Assembly: GCF_009730335.1 (NCBI RefSeq)
Contig: NZ_CP046315.1
Span: 2,232,001 to 2,296,000 of the forward strand
DNA: 64,000 nt
Source of the DNA: Schaalia odontolytica
GTDB taxonomy: Bacteria; Actinomycetota; Actinomycetes; Actinomycetales; Actinomycetaceae
Reading direction: 5' to 3'
Shown: in pieces, positions 63,241-64,000 of the stretch
How the letters are laid out: every line of letters begins with the position of its first letter
Position numbering within the stretch: position 1 is the stretch's first letter
Translations under genes and position numbers: made by a program
The notes under the pieces: model-generated
The model's database searches: none
The model's input: only the letters and a program-made list of their open reading frames with translations
Told to the model about the DNA's origin: nothing

Positions 63241-63279
63241 CAGGTTCTGGTCGCCATCCGCGCGAAGGTAGGACGTTAG
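63241..63279 (+). pseudogene. Duplicated 3' end of the DUF559-like gene
   Basis: 39 nt matching the end of the gene at 62301-62339. The duplicate reads QVLVAIRAKVGR then stop, against QVLVAIRAKKGN in the intact gene. Nothing upstream of it in this copy matches the gene. It marks the right-hand edge of the array. Confidence 0.8.
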
Positions 63280-63556
63280 CGACCAAGTAAAGATGTTTCA
63301 CGCGCGTTTCACGGCACCAACCAGATACCGACACCGGTGCCGCGACAGACCTTGCAGAGACAGCCCCACTTTGAAAACGCCTTCCACCGTCTTCTCGCGC
63401 GCCAGGCAATGCAACCGTGCCACGCCCTTGCGCTCCACGAGCTACACGGAGGCGCCCTCACACTAGCCAGCACTTCCAGGCACGGACACCGCAAAACCAC
63501 TGCGCTCACGACCGCAGCGTTCGCGTTGGGGGCGCACGCAGGGAAGAATGGGGGGC
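63280..63556. other. Intergenic region before trkA
   Basis: 277 bases without a convincing gene. A minus-strand open frame here has no recognisable domain. The trkA promoter must lie here; AAGAAT lies 7 nt before the trkA ATG. Confidence 0.4.
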
Positions 63557-64000
63557 ATGGCAGATGAACGCGAGTCAAAGGAACTCCAGTCGGGAACGCT
63601 CGTCATTGGGCTGGGCCGTTTCGGGTCCGCCGTCGCAGTGACGCAGGACCAGCTGGGCTACGAGATCCTGGCCGTCGAAAAGAACCCCGCACGCGTGCAG
63701 GCCTTCGCGGGTCGTTTCCCCCTCGTCGAGGCCGACGCGACCTCCAAGGATGCCCTCGAGCAGCTGGGGGCGCGTGAGTTCCGCAGCGCCGTTGTCGGTG
63801 TGGGTTCCTCGCTGGAGGCGGCGGTGCTCATCACCGCGAACCTGGTCGACATGGGCATTTCCTCTATCTGGGTGAAGGCGACCTCCTCTCAGCACGGTCG
63901 CATTCTTCGCCGCGTAGGTGCCCACCACGTCGTCTACCCCGACCTGGACGCCGGCAAGCGCACGGCGCACCTGGTGGGTGGCCGCATGGTCGACTACATC
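63557..64000 (+). CDS. trkA: Potassium uptake regulator TrkA/KtrA (5' part)
   Basis: The first 148 residues of an RCK-domain protein that gates TrkH. The Rossmann motif is TLVIGLGRFGSAVAVTQDQL, followed by VEKNPARVQAF and VEADATSKDALEQLG, then AVVGVGSSLEAAVLITANLV. The window ends inside the gene. The start is ATG at 63557 (MADERESKELQSG). Confidence 0.92.
   Translation, partial: MADERESKELQSGTLVIGLGRFGSAVAVTQDQLGYEILAVEKNPARVQAFAGRFPLVEADATSKDALEQLGAREFRSAVVGVGSSLEAAVLITANLVDMGISSIWVKATSSQHGRILRRVGAHHVVYPDLDAGKRTAHLVGGRMVDYI

Noticed and set aside
1-64000. tRNA or rRNA genes and insertion sequences
   Set aside because: I saw no tRNA-like cloverleaf ends, no rRNA sequence and no transposase-like protein in any frame.

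Overview
The window is high-GC DNA, densely coding, with Actinobacteria-style features: a 14-gene type nuo cluster, a split menaquinone pathway, bS22 next to a small excisionase-like HTH gene, ROK regulators, and an LAXTG-type wall-sorting signal. Gene content, including dextran use, points to an Actinomycetaceae member (Schaalia or Actinomyces, probably an oral species). That assignment is my inference from gene content and was not searched.

Layout. 1-12571 (minus): menJ-like reductase followed by nuoABCDEFGHIJK and the start of nuoL. 12877-17771 (minus): an ABC importer for a carbohydrate plus a GH36-type alpha-galactosidase, divergent from a wall-anchored DUF4832-type protein (17925-19610) and a ROK repressor. 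20923-25726 (minus): a catabolic operon (Gfo/Idh oxidoreductase, SIS-domain enzyme, ROK kinase, PfkB kinase, class II aldolase), consistent with a galactosamine/tagatose-type route. 26061-27058: a decayed copy of the DUF4832 gene. 27210-28522: a secreted subtilase with a small upstream ORF. 28556-36294: menG, menF, htrA-like protease, menD, menC, menB. 36299-46756: a dextran (alpha-1,6-glucan) locus with a secreted GH66 enzyme carrying CBM35 and ricin-type modules, a GH13 oligo-1,6-glucosidase, a second cytoplasmic GH66 enzyme, an ABC importer and a divergent ROK regulator. 46757-47953: a gene-free, repeat-bearing stretch. 47954-51862: an L,D-transpeptidase, menE and menA. 51972-54890: a translationally coupled module of a helical/alpha-beta-hydrolase (DUF1023-like) protein and two paralogous lipoprotein-like proteins. 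54968-60904: MFS transporter, ribokinase, small membrane protein, phosphatase, bS22, HTH protein and trkH. 60905-63556: arrays of 42-bp repeats around an AbiEi/DUF559-like gene, separating trkH from trkA (63557 to the window end).

How it works together. NADH dehydrogenase and eight menaquinone-pathway genes (menF, D, C, E, B, A, G and menJ) lie in one 52-kb stretch, so much of the respiratory entry chain is encoded here. The two carbohydrate loci each have an SBP and two permeases but no ATPase, so they probably share an ATPase encoded elsewhere. Three promoters (17.8, 25.8 and 45.6 kb) carry a similar operator in which the -35 element of the minus-strand promoter lies inside a palindrome-like site, which suggests ROK repression.

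Most unusual signals: (1) the two-GH66 dextran pathway, which may involve cyclic isomaltooligosaccharides; (2) a 42-bp-period inverted repeat family, arranged as A2B2, A3B2, A4B2 between trkH and trkA, with a diverged A2B2 copy at 47.4 kb; (3) the coupled DUF1023/lipoprotein module; (4) several genes, mainly men genes, with a -10 hexamer 6-8 nt before the start codon and no clear ribosome binding site, suggesting leaderless mRNAs.
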